From Pseudarthrobacter sulfonivorans (GTDB lineage Bacteria > Actinomycetota > Actinomycetes > Actinomycetales > Micrococcaceae), in contig NZ_CP013747.1 of the NCBI RefSeq assembly GCF_001484605.1, positions 2,852,001 through 2,916,000 of the forward strand: a DNA stretch of 64,000 bases. Reading direction: 5' to 3'. Under the pieces are notes generated by a model. It saw only the letters and a list, made by a program, of their open reading frames with translations. It was not told the DNA's origin and made no database searches. A program made the position numbers and the translations under genes. This document shows, piece after piece, positions 46,083 through 55,124 of this stretch. The first letter of the stretch is position 1; every line of letters starts with the position of its first letter.

Positions 46083-47128
46083 CGAGCTTCGGTGCGCAGT
46101 TCATTTCCGGGCTGATCATGCCGGCCATGACGTTCATCGGGAACCTGGTGTACGTGGGGATCGCGGTGGTGGGCGGCCTGCAGGTGGCGTCCGGGGCGAT
46201 GCAGCTGGGCGACGTGCAGGCGTTCATCCAGTACTCGCGGCAGTTCACCATGCCGCTGGCGCAGCTGGGGTCCATGGCCAACCTGCTGCAGTCCGGGGTG
46301 GCGTCCGCCGAGCGGGTGTTCTCGTTGTTGGATGAGGACGAGGAGTCTGCGGAGCCTGTTGCTTCTTCGGGTCCTGCGTTTGGGCGGGGGCGGCTGGTGT
46401 TTGAATCTGTTTCCTTCTCGTATTCGCCGGACAAGCCGCTGATTTCTTCGCTTTCTTTGGTGGCGGAGCCGGGGCAGACGGTGGCGATCGTTGGGCCGAC
46501 GGGAGCGGGCAAGACCACGCTGGTGAACCTGATGATGCGGTTCTACGAGCTGGATGCGGGACGGATAACGCTCGACGGCGTGGACGTCACCTCAGTGCCC
46601 CGGCGCGAGCTGCGCTCGCGGCTGGGCATGGTGCTGCAGGATACGTGGCTGTTCGGCGGGACCATCCGGGACAACATCGCATACGGGCGGCCATCTGCTT
46701 CAGAGGACGAGATCCTGGAGGCGGCGCGGGCGACGTATGTGGACCGGTTCGTGCACTCGCTGCCGGAGGGGTACGACACGGTTTTGGAGGATGAAGGCTC
46801 CAACGTGTCCGCTGGTGAGAAGCAGCTGCTGACGATTGCGCGGGCTTTTCTGGCGCGGCCGTCGGTCCTGATCCTGGACGAGGCCACGAGCTCGGTGGAC
46901 ACCCGGACCGAGGTGCTGGTGCAGAAGGCGATGCGTGCCCTCCGGTCCGACCGGACGAGCTTCGTGATCGCGCACCGTTTGTCCACCATCCGCGACGCCG
47001 ACCTCATCCTGGTGATGGAGGCCGGCCAGATTGTGGAGCAGGGGACCCACACTTCCTTGCTGGCTGAGGGCGGGGCTTATGCCCGGCTGTACGAGGCTCA
47101 GTTCGCGGCTCCTGTGGCGGAGGTTTAA
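46083..47128 (+). pseudogene. 3' fragment of an ABC exporter gene related to 33310-35367
   Basis: From 46083 the sequence matches the second exporter half from 34317 to its stop. It keeps the last membrane helices and a complete ATPase domain with Walker [11 protein letters not shown] and [12 protein letters not shown] 336-residue frame from ATG 46118 could still be made, but four membrane helices are missing. The linker after DEDEESAEP differs from the full gene over about 25 residues while both sides are nearly identical. Confidence 0.85.
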
Positions 47129-47289
47129 GGGGGCAGCCTGCTCGCGAGGAGGCCGGGGCGGTCCGGTGTGTCCTATTCAGATGGTGACCCCTTGGATATG
47201 AATCAACGAGTTCTCGTATCCGCAACCAACAGGACAGCAAGTGATTCACGATGACGCCGAAGCAAGGTGTCTTATCTAGTAGGAGCGTG

Positions 47290-50200
47290 CTACGGGGGCT
47301 GGGTCGAACTCCTTGAGCCTGTGGAAGCGAAGAGGTCTCGGGGGCCGCGATACAGCAAACGGATCCCTTGGGAGCTAGACATGCGTTGCGCGCGAAGAAT
47401 CCCGAGTCGCTCGGGATTCAGTTGGATACTAGCCTCGCCGAGGAGGTCAAAGCCAGTCGTCCAGATTTGGACAGTCTTTGCGTCAAGTTCGGTGATGCGG
47501 AGCCAGGTCTTTGGGCCAGGCACAACTCCGTACCACGTAACATCGTCGATGTCCTTGGTGCTGCGCCCCCATTGCCGGAGGCGCGGGCGGCGGGCGTGCG
47601 ACGCGAACATCTCCCACGCTTGCCGAGATTCGGGGCTTGGCCACGCTTCGTCGTGAGCGAACCAAGGGTCGAGATTATTGACCCACTGGCGCATGTCCGC
47701 TACCGAGTCGAACTCGGCGCCAGTGCTGACGACGGCCTTCTGCGCGGCGAGGCGATGGTCGAAGCCGGAGCGGATGAGCACCGATGCAGACCAGTTGAAG
47801 GTCCCCGTCTCGACCGCGGTCACGGCGGTGCCACTCAGCGTCTCGGCGAGTGCGTTGCCCTGGGCAGCTTCGAAGACCCGGGCGGCCTCCATGCCCCAGA
47901 CCAAGCGATAGACCAGGTCGGTTTCGATGAACTGCGCGATAGCAACGCGGTCCCCGGTAAGGTCTGCAAGGCGCAGCCCATGAACCCATTGGCGAAGAAC
48001 TTCGCTCCAGTTATCAATTGAGACTTCGGGGGCGAAGGTGTCCAGACCAAAGACGACAGCAGCGATCTCGACGAGTCGGTCGGACGCGGCGATGTAGTCC
48101 TCGTAGACCAGGCCGACTTCGACTTGCTCCATTAGGTCGACCACCTGCCCTGAAATCGCAGACAAGCTCGACCCGGCGTCGGCGCCCAGCCCAGCTAGAT
48201 ACCAGCCGCGACGCTGTGAAGGCGTCGACGTTCGCCAAAGATGTCGGACCCGGCCCGTCACCAATTCGCGGACGGCCGTAGCTACGCCGGTGTCTCGGCG
48301 GCGTAGCTGACGCTCCCAAAGTGAGTCAACGAGAGCATCAGTGATCACCTGCGTGGCAGCATCCGGGTCGGCGTCGTAAGCGCCGTCTCCCATGATGCTG
48401 AGAATGCCGATATCGAGCAAAGAGAGGTTGGAGCTCCATGCGGCAGCGGCTGTCGCGTGGTCTGCCGCCGACTCTTGCTGCAGGACAGGAAGGGCCCAGT
48501 CCGGACCACCTGTGAGGTAGTCCAGAAAAGGCTCGATAGGCCCAGCCCCGCGGGAGATGTGCATCCGGCCGAGCAGTGCTAAGCCGACCGCGATGAGGCC
48601 TGAGTCCAGCGCCTTGCCCCCATCGCCTTGGGTCAGCTGGAGCCAGTCCTGCCGTAGTCGCTGTCGCTGGTACGCTCGCGGCTCGAAGATCGGGTAGAGC
48701 ACCAGCCCCTCGGTGTCGACGAAGGCACGCCCAGCTCGGCCGATGACGTTGGAGAAATCGGAGCCCTTCAGCAGTTCGCGGCCGCGTTTGAGACCGTGGA
48801 ATAGCACCGCAGACGCTGAGAGGTTGAGTCCCTGTGCAAGGGTCGGCGAGGCGATAGTGATCTTCAACGTGCCCTCGTGGAGAAGCTTTTCAACCTCTCT
48901 ACGGAACGGACCCGGCAAGGCTCCGTGATGAATGGCGACTCCGAGCTCGAGGCACCTCAGAATCGGATGATCGGCACCGAACCACTCGGCTCCGACAACG
49001 AGCGCCCCGCTCAGGTCGACGTGGTCAGGTAGAACGGCGGTGATGAGGCCTTGCCTGTGCATTTTGATGATTTCGCGCGCATACGGCTCGACGGAGTTGC
49101 GCTGGGGGCAGAAGACAAGAACCGTTTGACCTTCGTCGACCAATCGCCACGCTGTCGCAATCACCAACTCGCGCTGGTCCGCGGGAAACGGCCTCGTGCG
49201 CTTACCGATCGGCTGTTTAGCCTCGAAGTATCTAGGGATGAACGGCTGGTCAGACCCCAGGGTAATTGCCAGCCGAGCGTGATCGCCAAGCCATTCAACG
49301 AGGCCGAACCGTTGCAGGGTTGGGCGCCAGGTCTCCTGGTGCAGGCCTTCGGGTTCGTCGTCGGTGATCCAAGCGACGAAGTCCTCCAACTCTGTACCGG
49401 AGGGAAACACGGCTGACAGGCAGACGATCCGACGGGTTGAGGCGTCCGGGCGGCGCAGGAGCCGCTGAATCTGGGCCTCGTATCGCACCTCACGCTCAGA
49501 CGCCCCGATCATGTGACCTTCGTCGAGAACGACCAGCCCGACGTCGTCCAATACCGAGGGATCGGATCGGAGCGCGAAGTCCAGTTTCTCCGGGGTGGCG
49601 ACCACGATCTCACTTGAACGCAACGTGTCGTCGTCGACATCGCTGATCCCCATGCTGCCGTACAGTGACGACACTCGCACTCCGAGGGGAGCGAACGTCC
49701 GGGTCAGGACCTGCTCGGTTTGGGCAGAGAGCGCACGGAGCGGGGTGACGTAGACAGTACGCCGCCCCTGTGCCAGACATGCCAGGATCGCTAGTTCGGC
49801 GATCCGGGTTTTGCCAGCGCTGGTGGGAAGGGCAACGACGAGGTCGCGCACGTCGGCGAAAATCCGATCCACGACGTGGAGCTGTGAGGGCCACAGGTCG
49901 ATCTCGGACCGCCCTCGTGCCAGGAGGTTTTCAATGAAGGTACGGCGCAGGTAGCGCCAACGAGGGACTACGTCGTCGCCGCCGGTTGGCGGGTCGACTG
50001 GAACGTTGGCGTCGATGCTGGTGTTGAAGAGGTCGCCGAGCATCCGACGAGTGAGCCGGTAGACCCACCAAGGTCCGGGAGCGCTTACGTCCATCGAGGC
50101 ACGCTCGCCGAGAGTCAGATCCTCCAGTGCCTCGGCTAGAAGTTCGCGTTCGCCGACCTCGATCCCAAAGAGTCCCCTGGACACGGCCGAGAGGTAGTTC

Positions 50201-50865
50201 TCGCCGAGCAGCAGAGCCACGGGGCCAAGCGGATTGACTGCGTCGTTGTCGGCATCGTTGTCGCCGCCCGAGAGGGAAGCGAGCAGGACGTCGTCCGAGA
50301 CATTTTCGGAAGAGCGCAACAGCCGTGTTCGTTCCTCGATGGCGTCGAGATTGCGCATTGTCAGGTCCGCCAGGGTGAGCTCCATGGGCGTCAACTGGCC
50401 GGATTCCCGGCTCCGTTCCATCAGCGAGAACGCACGGGCGGCGTAACCACCGAGATGGCTAGCCGCACCCGCGATGAGTCGATGAAACAGCTTGTCGGGA
50501 GTATCCGCGGCGTTGCGAGTGGCAGCTTCCAAAGCGTATGAGCTCTGAATGAACGCTAGCCGGGCGACCTCAATTTGGCTGGTCGCGTCGCCGTCGCCGT
50601 CACCGTCGTCGTCTGCTTCTAGCTCCTCGAGTAGGTCCATTCCGTCGGCGAGTAGCGCGTAGCCGTAGTTGAGGAGGTCGGCGTCGAGGAAGGGGCTGAA
50701 CTCCGGCGAGCCGTTCGGAAGCACGCCGTCCCGGCGAATCATTGACTGGGCCTGTCCGCGGGCCAATAGGCGACTGCGGAAGCGCGCGTCTGTGGCGGCG
50801 CTGAGGCCAGCGACCAGAGCTTGTGCGTCACGGGACACTGGCGACCACCTTGTCGTAGGCGTCAT
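47290..50865 (-). CDS. hamB: Hachiman-type defense helicase HamB
   Basis: The 1191-residue protein is a superfamily 2 (Ski2-like) helicase. Walker A LPTSAGKT is at residues 346-353, the DEGH box at 448-451, motif III SAVFPSG at 484-490 and motif VI IGRAGRAF at 708-715. The N-terminal 320 residues are an accessory region with a run of alternating Asp and Gly. It overlaps the upstream gene by 38 bp. A large helicase paired with a small DUF1837-like nuclease is the Hachiman anti-phage arrangement, in which HamB senses foreign or damaged DNA and HamA cuts DNA. The start at ATG 50865 is plausible but not certain. Confidence 0.75.
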   Translation of the reverse strand: MTPTTRWSPVSRDAQALVAGLSAATDARFRSRLLARGQAQSMIRRDGVLPNGSPEFSPFLDADLLNYGYALLADGMDLLEELEADDDGDGDGDATSQIEVARLAFIQSSYALEAATRNAADTPDKLFHRLIAGAASHLGGYAARAFSLMERSRESGQLTPMELTLADLTMRNLDAIEERTRLLRSSENVSDDVLLASLSGGDNDADNDAVNPLGPVALLLGENYLSAVSRGLFGIEVGERELLAEALEDLTLGERASMDVSAPGPWWVYRLTRRMLGDLFNTSIDANVPVDPPTGGDDVVPRWRYLRRTFIENLLARGRSEIDLWPSQLHVVDRIFADVRDLVVALPTSAGKTRIAELAILACLAQGRRTVYVTPLRALSAQTEQVLTRTFAPLGVRVSSLYGSMGISDVDDDTLRSSEIVVATPEKLDFALRSDPSVLDDVGLVVLDEGHMIGASEREVRYEAQIQRLLRRPDASTRRIVCLSAVFPSGTELEDFVAWITDDEPEGLHQETWRPTLQRFGLVEWLGDHARLAITLGSDQPFIPRYFEAKQPIGKRTRPFPADQRELVIATAWRLVDEGQTVLVFCPQRNSVEPYAREIIKMHRQGLITAVLPDHVDLSGALVVGAEWFGADHPILRCLELGVAIHHGALPGPFRREVEKLLHEGTLKITIASPTLAQGLNLSASAVLFHGLKRGRELLKGSDFSNVIGRAGRAFVDTEGLVLYPIFEPRAYQRQRLRQDWLQLTQGDGGKALDSGLIAVGLALLGRMHISRGAGPIEPFLDYLTGGPDWALPVLQQESAADHATAAAAWSSNLSLLDIGILSIMGDGAYDADPDAATQVITDALVDSLWERQLRRRDTGVATAVRELVTGRVRHLWRTSTPSQRRGWYLAGLGADAGSSLSAISGQVVDLMEQVEVGLVYEDYIAASDRLVEIAAVVFGLDTFAPEVSIDNWSEVLRQWVHGLRLADLTGDRVAIAQFIETDLVYRLVWGMEAARVFEAAQGNALAETLSGTAVTAVETGTFNWSASVLIRSGFDHRLAAQKAVVSTGAEFDSVADMRQWVNNLDPWFAHDEAWPSPESRQAWEMFASHARRPRLRQWGRSTKDIDDVTWYGVVPGPKTWLRITELDAKTVQIWTTGFDLLGEASIQLNPERLGILRAQRMSSSQGIRLLYRGPRDLFASTGSRSSTQPP

Positions 50866-51601
50866 TGATGAACTTTTGGTGTTGCTGGACTCGGAGCGTA
50901 ACGGTCAGTTGGGGGACCGTGCCAGCGTATGCTTTGAGATCTGCGCCAACATGAGCGCTTGGGTCGCCAGCCGTCAGCAGAAACATCAAATGACGTACGC
51001 GATCCGGCCTCACCCCGTCGGTCAGCTGCAAGTCGAGTACGGCCTCACCAATCTCGCGATCAGATGTCTTCAGGAGTCGGGTAGCGAACTGGGACAGCGA
51101 ATGTGGGGAGGGCATTTCGGCGTTTCGGGCGAGCCCCTCTCGGGCTTCCTTGACTGTTGCTCCACCGACGGTGACGCGACTCTTGGCTTCGGCTTTGACG
51201 ATGCGCAGCTCTGAGCCGGCGTCAATCCTGGCAGCGAGCACGTCGTCACCCCTCATCGCCCACTCTTGGTGGTCACGGTCGATGAGCCGACTTGGTCCGA
51301 CGACGTAGCCGCGCTCCTCGGCGAGATACGCGGTCGCCAGGATCTCACCCATGTCGCCGGATCGAGCGCTCTTCTTTGTTGGCAGTCGGTGGCGGAGAAA
51401 AGCCGCCACCCCGGGCTTTCCATGCCGTTCTGCGATCAACGCTAGAGCCGTCGTTTCGGCGTAGGCATCGGGAAGCTTGGCAGCTAGGACCGCAACGCCC
51501 GTGGCGTCGTCATGAGAGTCAATTTGGCTAGATGCTTGGCCTGCGATCGAAGTGAGCACCCCCTTCGAGCACCAACTATCAAACATGGTCACGACGTTCA
51601 T
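50828..51601 (-). CDS. hamA: Hachiman-type effector nuclease HamA (DUF1837-like)
   Basis: The 257-residue protein shows a PD-(D/E)xK nuclease pattern: E86 in GDMGEILATAYL, D119-D120 in RGDDVLAAR, and E138-x-K140 in VKAEAKSR. This layout and the length agree with HamA of Hachiman. It lies immediately upstream of the helicase and overlaps it. The start is ATG 51601; ATG 51586 (MFDSWCSKG) is possible. Assignment rests on motif and context; a DUF1837 profile search would decide it. Confidence 0.68.
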   Translation of the reverse strand: MNVVTMFDSWCSKGVLTSIAGQASSQIDSHDDATGVAVLAAKLPDAYAETTALALIAERHGKPGVAAFLRHRLPTKKSARSGDMGEILATAYLAEERGYVVGPSRLIDRDHQEWAMRGDDVLAARIDAGSELRIVKAEAKSRVTVGGATVKEAREGLARNAEMPSPHSLSQFATRLLKTSDREIGEAVLDLQLTDGVRPDRVRHLMFLLTAGDPSAHVGADLKAYAGTVPQLTVTLRVQQHQKFINDAYDKVVASVP

Positions 51602-52146
51602 CCGCCCCCAAAATCAGGCCGGCCCGCAGCCAGCACCCAACAACCCTCTCCATTCATACACGACCCGGCGCAGGAATGCGTGCCGCTACTGGTCTGCACC
51701 GACTCACAGGCCCCTACCCTCTCCTACTACCGGCAGCTAAGCCTCATTTCTGAGGCAGATTAGCGAAGTAGTTCACATGCTACAAATTGCTCTTCTACGC
51801 TGGTGACGCACGAGTTTAAGGACATCCACAAAGGGCTGCATGAGGACTTCGGCTTCGTCTACCTCACCACGCAGGAGCGGGCCAGCCACCCCTGAACCTG
51901 GCCAAAGGGTCGGTCCTCTCGCATGGTGCACAAGGCGCCCTCAGATGAACTGGGCCGACGGAACAAGCGAGCGAAATACGCCGTCGATCTCATGATGAGT
52001 ATTGACGACTCGCTGGTCGTCGACCCTGCGGACGCCCAGAGAATCGTCGAGGTCGAGGACTGCGTGGCCACGCCGCTGGAACAGGTGTTACAGCGGTCTG
52101 GTCTTCAATAATCGGTATCGATCGTGGGCTAGGTGATGATTGAGAC
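51602..52146. other. Gene-poor spacer with degraded coding remnants
   Basis: This 545-bp stretch between hamA and the OLD nuclease contains two short coding-like pieces on the plus strand, about 51803-51893 (THEFKDIHKGLHEDFGF, then stop) and 51923-52111 (RAKYAVDLMMSIDDSLVVD). Neither has a clear start or a family I know. They look like leftovers of deleted genes. Confidence 0.4.
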
Positions 52147-53856
52147 GTGCTAATCAAAGGATTCATCTTTCGCGGGTACAGAAGCTTCCCATCGGATCAA
52201 CCGGCAGTGCTCTTCCCTCTACGCAGGGTCAATCTCTTCGCGGGCCAGAACAACACCGGCAAATCCAACATCTTGCGGGTGATTGCTGACACGTTCACCG
52301 AGGAGGAGGGGAAAAGGCCCGTTTCAAAGTGGGATCGCCCGCTTGGAGATGCCGAGCACACCTTCGCTCGGCTGGAACTGCATGACATTGCCCAGGTCCT
52401 CACCTGGGGAGAGATGGGAAGCCAGTCCGCTGAGCGGTTGGAGAGTCTGCGGAGTTTCCTTCGTCTTCCGGGGATAGCTTCAACCTTGGGTGCCGACCTC
52501 GTGGCTTTCGGAGTCTCAGATAAGGGCTTCATAGAGGGTGAAGCCTTGAAACAAATGGCTCGCGAAGCAGGCGGCGGCGAACTGGCACGCGAACTGTCTG
52601 GTGAACTGACCGGGACCAGGGGCGGAGGCGCAGGAGACGATGCCTACCGGGTTCTTGACTGGATTGCCAGGCAACGCGCGCTTCCTCCAGCAGCATTTAC
52701 TGTGGGCGGCATAAGGTCAATTTCTGACGACAGTGAAGCGGATCCCGACCTGAACGGGCGGAGCATCAAGCGCCGCCTCTTGGAGTTGCAGAATCCATCG
52801 ACCGATCACTTGAAAGACAAGGAAGTCTTTCTGAAAGTGCAGGACTTCGTCCGCGCTGTTCTAGACGACGCCACCATCACTATAGACGTACCTCATGATC
52901 TGTCGACAATCCACGTCACCCAAGGAGGGCGCACTCTTCCCATTGAAAACGTTGGAACGGGCGTTCATGAAGTAGTTATCATTGCGGCGGCGGCGACGGT
53001 CACTCAGAACTCAATTTTGTGCGTCGAGGAACCCGAGGTCCACCTGCACCCGATCCTCCAACGCAAGCTGCTTCGATATCTTGCATTGAACACAACGAAC
53101 CAGTACTTCATCGCGACTCACTCTGCCCACATGCTCGACTCAGAGATCGGTAGCATTTTTCATGTTACCCGCGAGGATGGTGCTTCTAGCCTCAGGTACG
53201 CCGGTGCCGCGCGAGAGAGGGCCGCGGTGTGTGCAGACCTCGGATACCGTCCCTCGGACCTAGTCCAGACAAATGCAGTCCTGTGGGTTGAAGGACCCTC
53301 CGACCGCATATATCTCAAACACTGGATCGAGCACCTCGCTCCCGGCAAATTCGTTGAAGGAACGCACTATTCCATCATGTTCTATGGCGGCTCCTTGCTC
53401 AGTGCACTATCGCCGCTCGACGCCGAAGAAGTTGAGGAGTTCATCTCCCTTCGGAGCCTAAATCGGTACATGGTGGTCTTTATTGACTCTGACAAGAAGA
53501 GCAGCGGCGCGGGTCTCAATAGCAGTAAGCGACGGGTCATAGATGATCTCAATGACGACCCATCAACGGGCATGGCATGGGTAACCGCAGGCTATACAGT
53601 CGAGAACTACGTACCGGAACAGGTTCTCACCAGCGCGATATATACCGCACACCCCTCCACGAAGAAGCGGAGCCTGCCCACTCAGAATCGTTGGTCGAAT
53701 CCCCTGGCGGCCGATCGGCTTGGTATTAAGCAGCCAAGCAAAGTCGCCATCTCAAAAGTTGCGACTAAGAACTGGGGAAACGAGTGGCCCCTAGACTTGA
53801 AGAAGAAAGTGCTGGAGGTCATTTCGGTTATCGACGCCGCCAATAGCCACACTTAA
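52147..53856 (+). CDS. OLD-family ATP-dependent nuclease (AAA ATPase plus TOPRIM)
   Basis: The 569-residue protein has an ABC-like AAA ATPase (Walker A GQNNTGKS at 33-40, Walker B CVEEPEVHLHP at 292-302, ATHSAHML at 323-330) followed by a TOPRIM nuclease domain (VEGPSDR at 381-387, FIDSDK at 445-450). OLD-type proteins act in phage exclusion, alone or with a helicase as in Gabija. No UvrD-like GajB is adjacent here, so a stand-alone OLD nuclease is the best call. The start is GTG 52147. Confidence 0.82.
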   Translation: MLIKGFIFRGYRSFPSDQPAVLFPLRRVNLFAGQNNTGKSNILRVIADTFTEEEGKRPVSKWDRPLGDAEHTFARLELHDIAQVLTWGEMGSQSAERLESLRSFLRLPGIASTLGADLVAFGVSDKGFIEGEALKQMAREAGGGELARELSGELTGTRGGGAGDDAYRVLDWIARQRALPPAAFTVGGIRSISDDSEADPDLNGRSIKRRLLELQNPSTDHLKDKEVFLKVQDFVRAVLDDATITIDVPHDLSTIHVTQGGRTLPIENVGTGVHEVVIIAAAATVTQNSILCVEEPEVHLHPILQRKLLRYLALNTTNQYFIATHSAHMLDSEIGSIFHVTREDGASSLRYAGAARERAAVCADLGYRPSDLVQTNAVLWVEGPSDRIYLKHWIEHLAPGKFVEGTHYSIMFYGGSLLSALSPLDAEEVEEFISLRSLNRYMVVFIDSDKKSSGAGLNSSKRRVIDDLNDDPSTGMAWVTAGYTVENYVPEQVLTSAIYTAHPSTKKRSLPTQNRWSNPLAADRLGIKQPSKVAISKVATKNWGNEWPLDLKKKVLEVISVIDAANSHT

Positions 53857-53985
53857 CCGTTGCACCCGCTCAAAGCCGAAAAATTTCCGTTTGTCCTGGG
53901 GCTCGGCAGAATGTTTGGGCCCCGACCACCCCGCCGTAGTACACAGAAACACGGCGCAATGTTCCGGCCCGCCTGTCGTCTGTTA

Positions 53986-54505
53986 GATGCCTCGTTTTGC
54001 GCGTGATATTGAGTCCGTCCCCCGTCCCGTTCGCTCCCAAGAGCTGCTGGATGCAGTAAACCAACGGGTTGTCATTGCCGATGGGGCGGTATGCACCATG
54101 CTGCAGGGGCGGGAACTGTCGCTCGAGGACGACTTCCTCGGGCTGGAAGGCTGCAACGAGATCCTCAACGCCACGCGACCCGATGTCCTCGCGGACATTC
54201 ATGACGCGTACTTCGCGGTGGGAGTCGACGCGGTCGAAACCAACACCTGCGGGGCCTACTGGTCAACCTCTCCGACTGCGGCATCGACGACCGGACTGAA
54301 GAGCTCGCCCGGAAGGGTGCGGAGATCGCCCGCGAACGCGCCTGAGGCTGCGGAAGCCGTGGACGGACGGATGCGGTGGGTCCTGGGTTCGATGGGGCCG
54401 GGCACCAAGCTCCCCAGCCTCGGGCACACCAGCTACGACTACCTCAAGCAGACCTTCGCGCTGCAGGCCGAGGGCCTCATCGACGGGGGAGCGGATGCCT
54501 ACTAA
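53986..54505 (+). pseudogene. N-terminal fragment of metH with two frameshifts
   Basis: The frame from ATG 53986 reads as the start of methionine synthase (SQELLDAVNQRVVIADGA, GLEGCNEILNATRPD, VLGSMGPGTKLPSLGHTS). A 1-nt loss near 54265 and a 1-nt gain near 54342 put 26 codons in the wrong frame before the correct frame returns. It ends abruptly after EGLIDGGADA. More than 1000 residues of MetH are absent. Confidence 0.87.
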
Positions 54506-54512
54506 CATCAAT

Positions 54513-54553
54513 GGCGCCATACTCGCATCCGACGGCGGCTGGTCGGCACTGTA
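54513..54553 (+). pseudogene. C-terminal remnant of an SDR gene
   Basis: Only the last codons AILASDGGWSAL and a stop remain, joined to the metH fragment within about 10 bp. The same ending, preceded by more of the gene, occurs at 62559-62663. Confidence 0.65.
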
Positions 54554-54677
54554 GGGGCCCCAATACCCGCGCGAGGAGGCCAACGCATCACCGGTTTAAG
54601 GCCGGCCCTCCGGCCCTATCGGAATGACGATGTACGGCCTATCTTGGTCTGATACAGACCCAGGGAAAGGAACAACG

Positions 54678-54983
54678 ATGTTCACCTTGCAAATCAGCTA
54701 TCCAGTCCGGGACTACGAGGCTTTCAAGAAGGTATTCGATAGCGATCCTGCAGGCCGCGCCGCCTCGGGCGCCAGGTCTGTCCGGCTGTTCCGGGATACG
54801 GACGACCAGAACAGCGTGGCCGTGCTCCTTGACTTCGACACCAAGGATGCTGCGACCGTCTTTCTGGACCGGCTCCGCAGCGAGGTATGGGACAAGCCCG
54901 AGGTGATAGGGCAGCTGATGACGGCAGCGCCCACTGCAAGGATCCTGGAGGAAGTGGCCCGCGAGGGTGAGGGTGCGGGCTGA
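54678..54983 (+). CDS. Uncharacterised 101-aa protein, possible dimeric alpha/beta-barrel fold
   Basis: The product begins MFTLQISYPVRDYEAFKKVFDSD and has the beta-alpha-beta-beta-alpha rhythm of small ferredoxin-like (ABM-type) domains, ending with an acidic tail. GGGAAAGGAAC precedes the ATG at 54678; an earlier in-frame start lacks a ribosome site. It stands alone between the pseudogene debris and the XRE regulator. Function unknown. Confidence 0.65.
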   Translation: MFTLQISYPVRDYEAFKKVFDSDPAGRAASGARSVRLFRDTDDQNSVAVLLDFDTKDAATVFLDRLRSEVWDKPEVIGQLMTAAPTARILEEVAREGEGAG

Positions 54984-55014
54984 CCACTGAGTATTCGGCA
55001 CTAATTCAAGCGGT

Positions 55015-55050
55015 CGACGGCGGGAGGCCCCGCCGTCGTCCGTTTCCTTT
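55015..55050 (+). terminator. Terminator, family copy 1
   Basis: CGACGGCGGG (55015-55024) pairs with CCCGCCGTCG (55029-55038), followed by TCCGTTTCCTTT. It is a relative of hairpins at 57011, 57986 and 62681. Confidence 0.75.
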
Positions 55051-55082
55051 CCTCCTGACTGCTTCTATCCCACCGATTGGGG

Positions 55083-55097
55083 GTGTCTGATAGACAC
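55083..55097. promoter_or_regulatory. Palindrome upstream of the XRE regulator
   Basis: GTGTCT-GAT-AGACAC lies 28 nt before the proposed GTG start and is a good candidate for an autoregulatory operator. Confidence 0.55.
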
Positions 55098-55124
55098 TGC
55101 CGCCAGCCAAACAGCCTGCGTACC

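Noticed and set aside
45749..54505. Overlap of the two metH fragments read as phage attachment sites.
   Set aside because: The overlapping parts differ at several positions and no integrase gene is present, so true att sites are unlikely.
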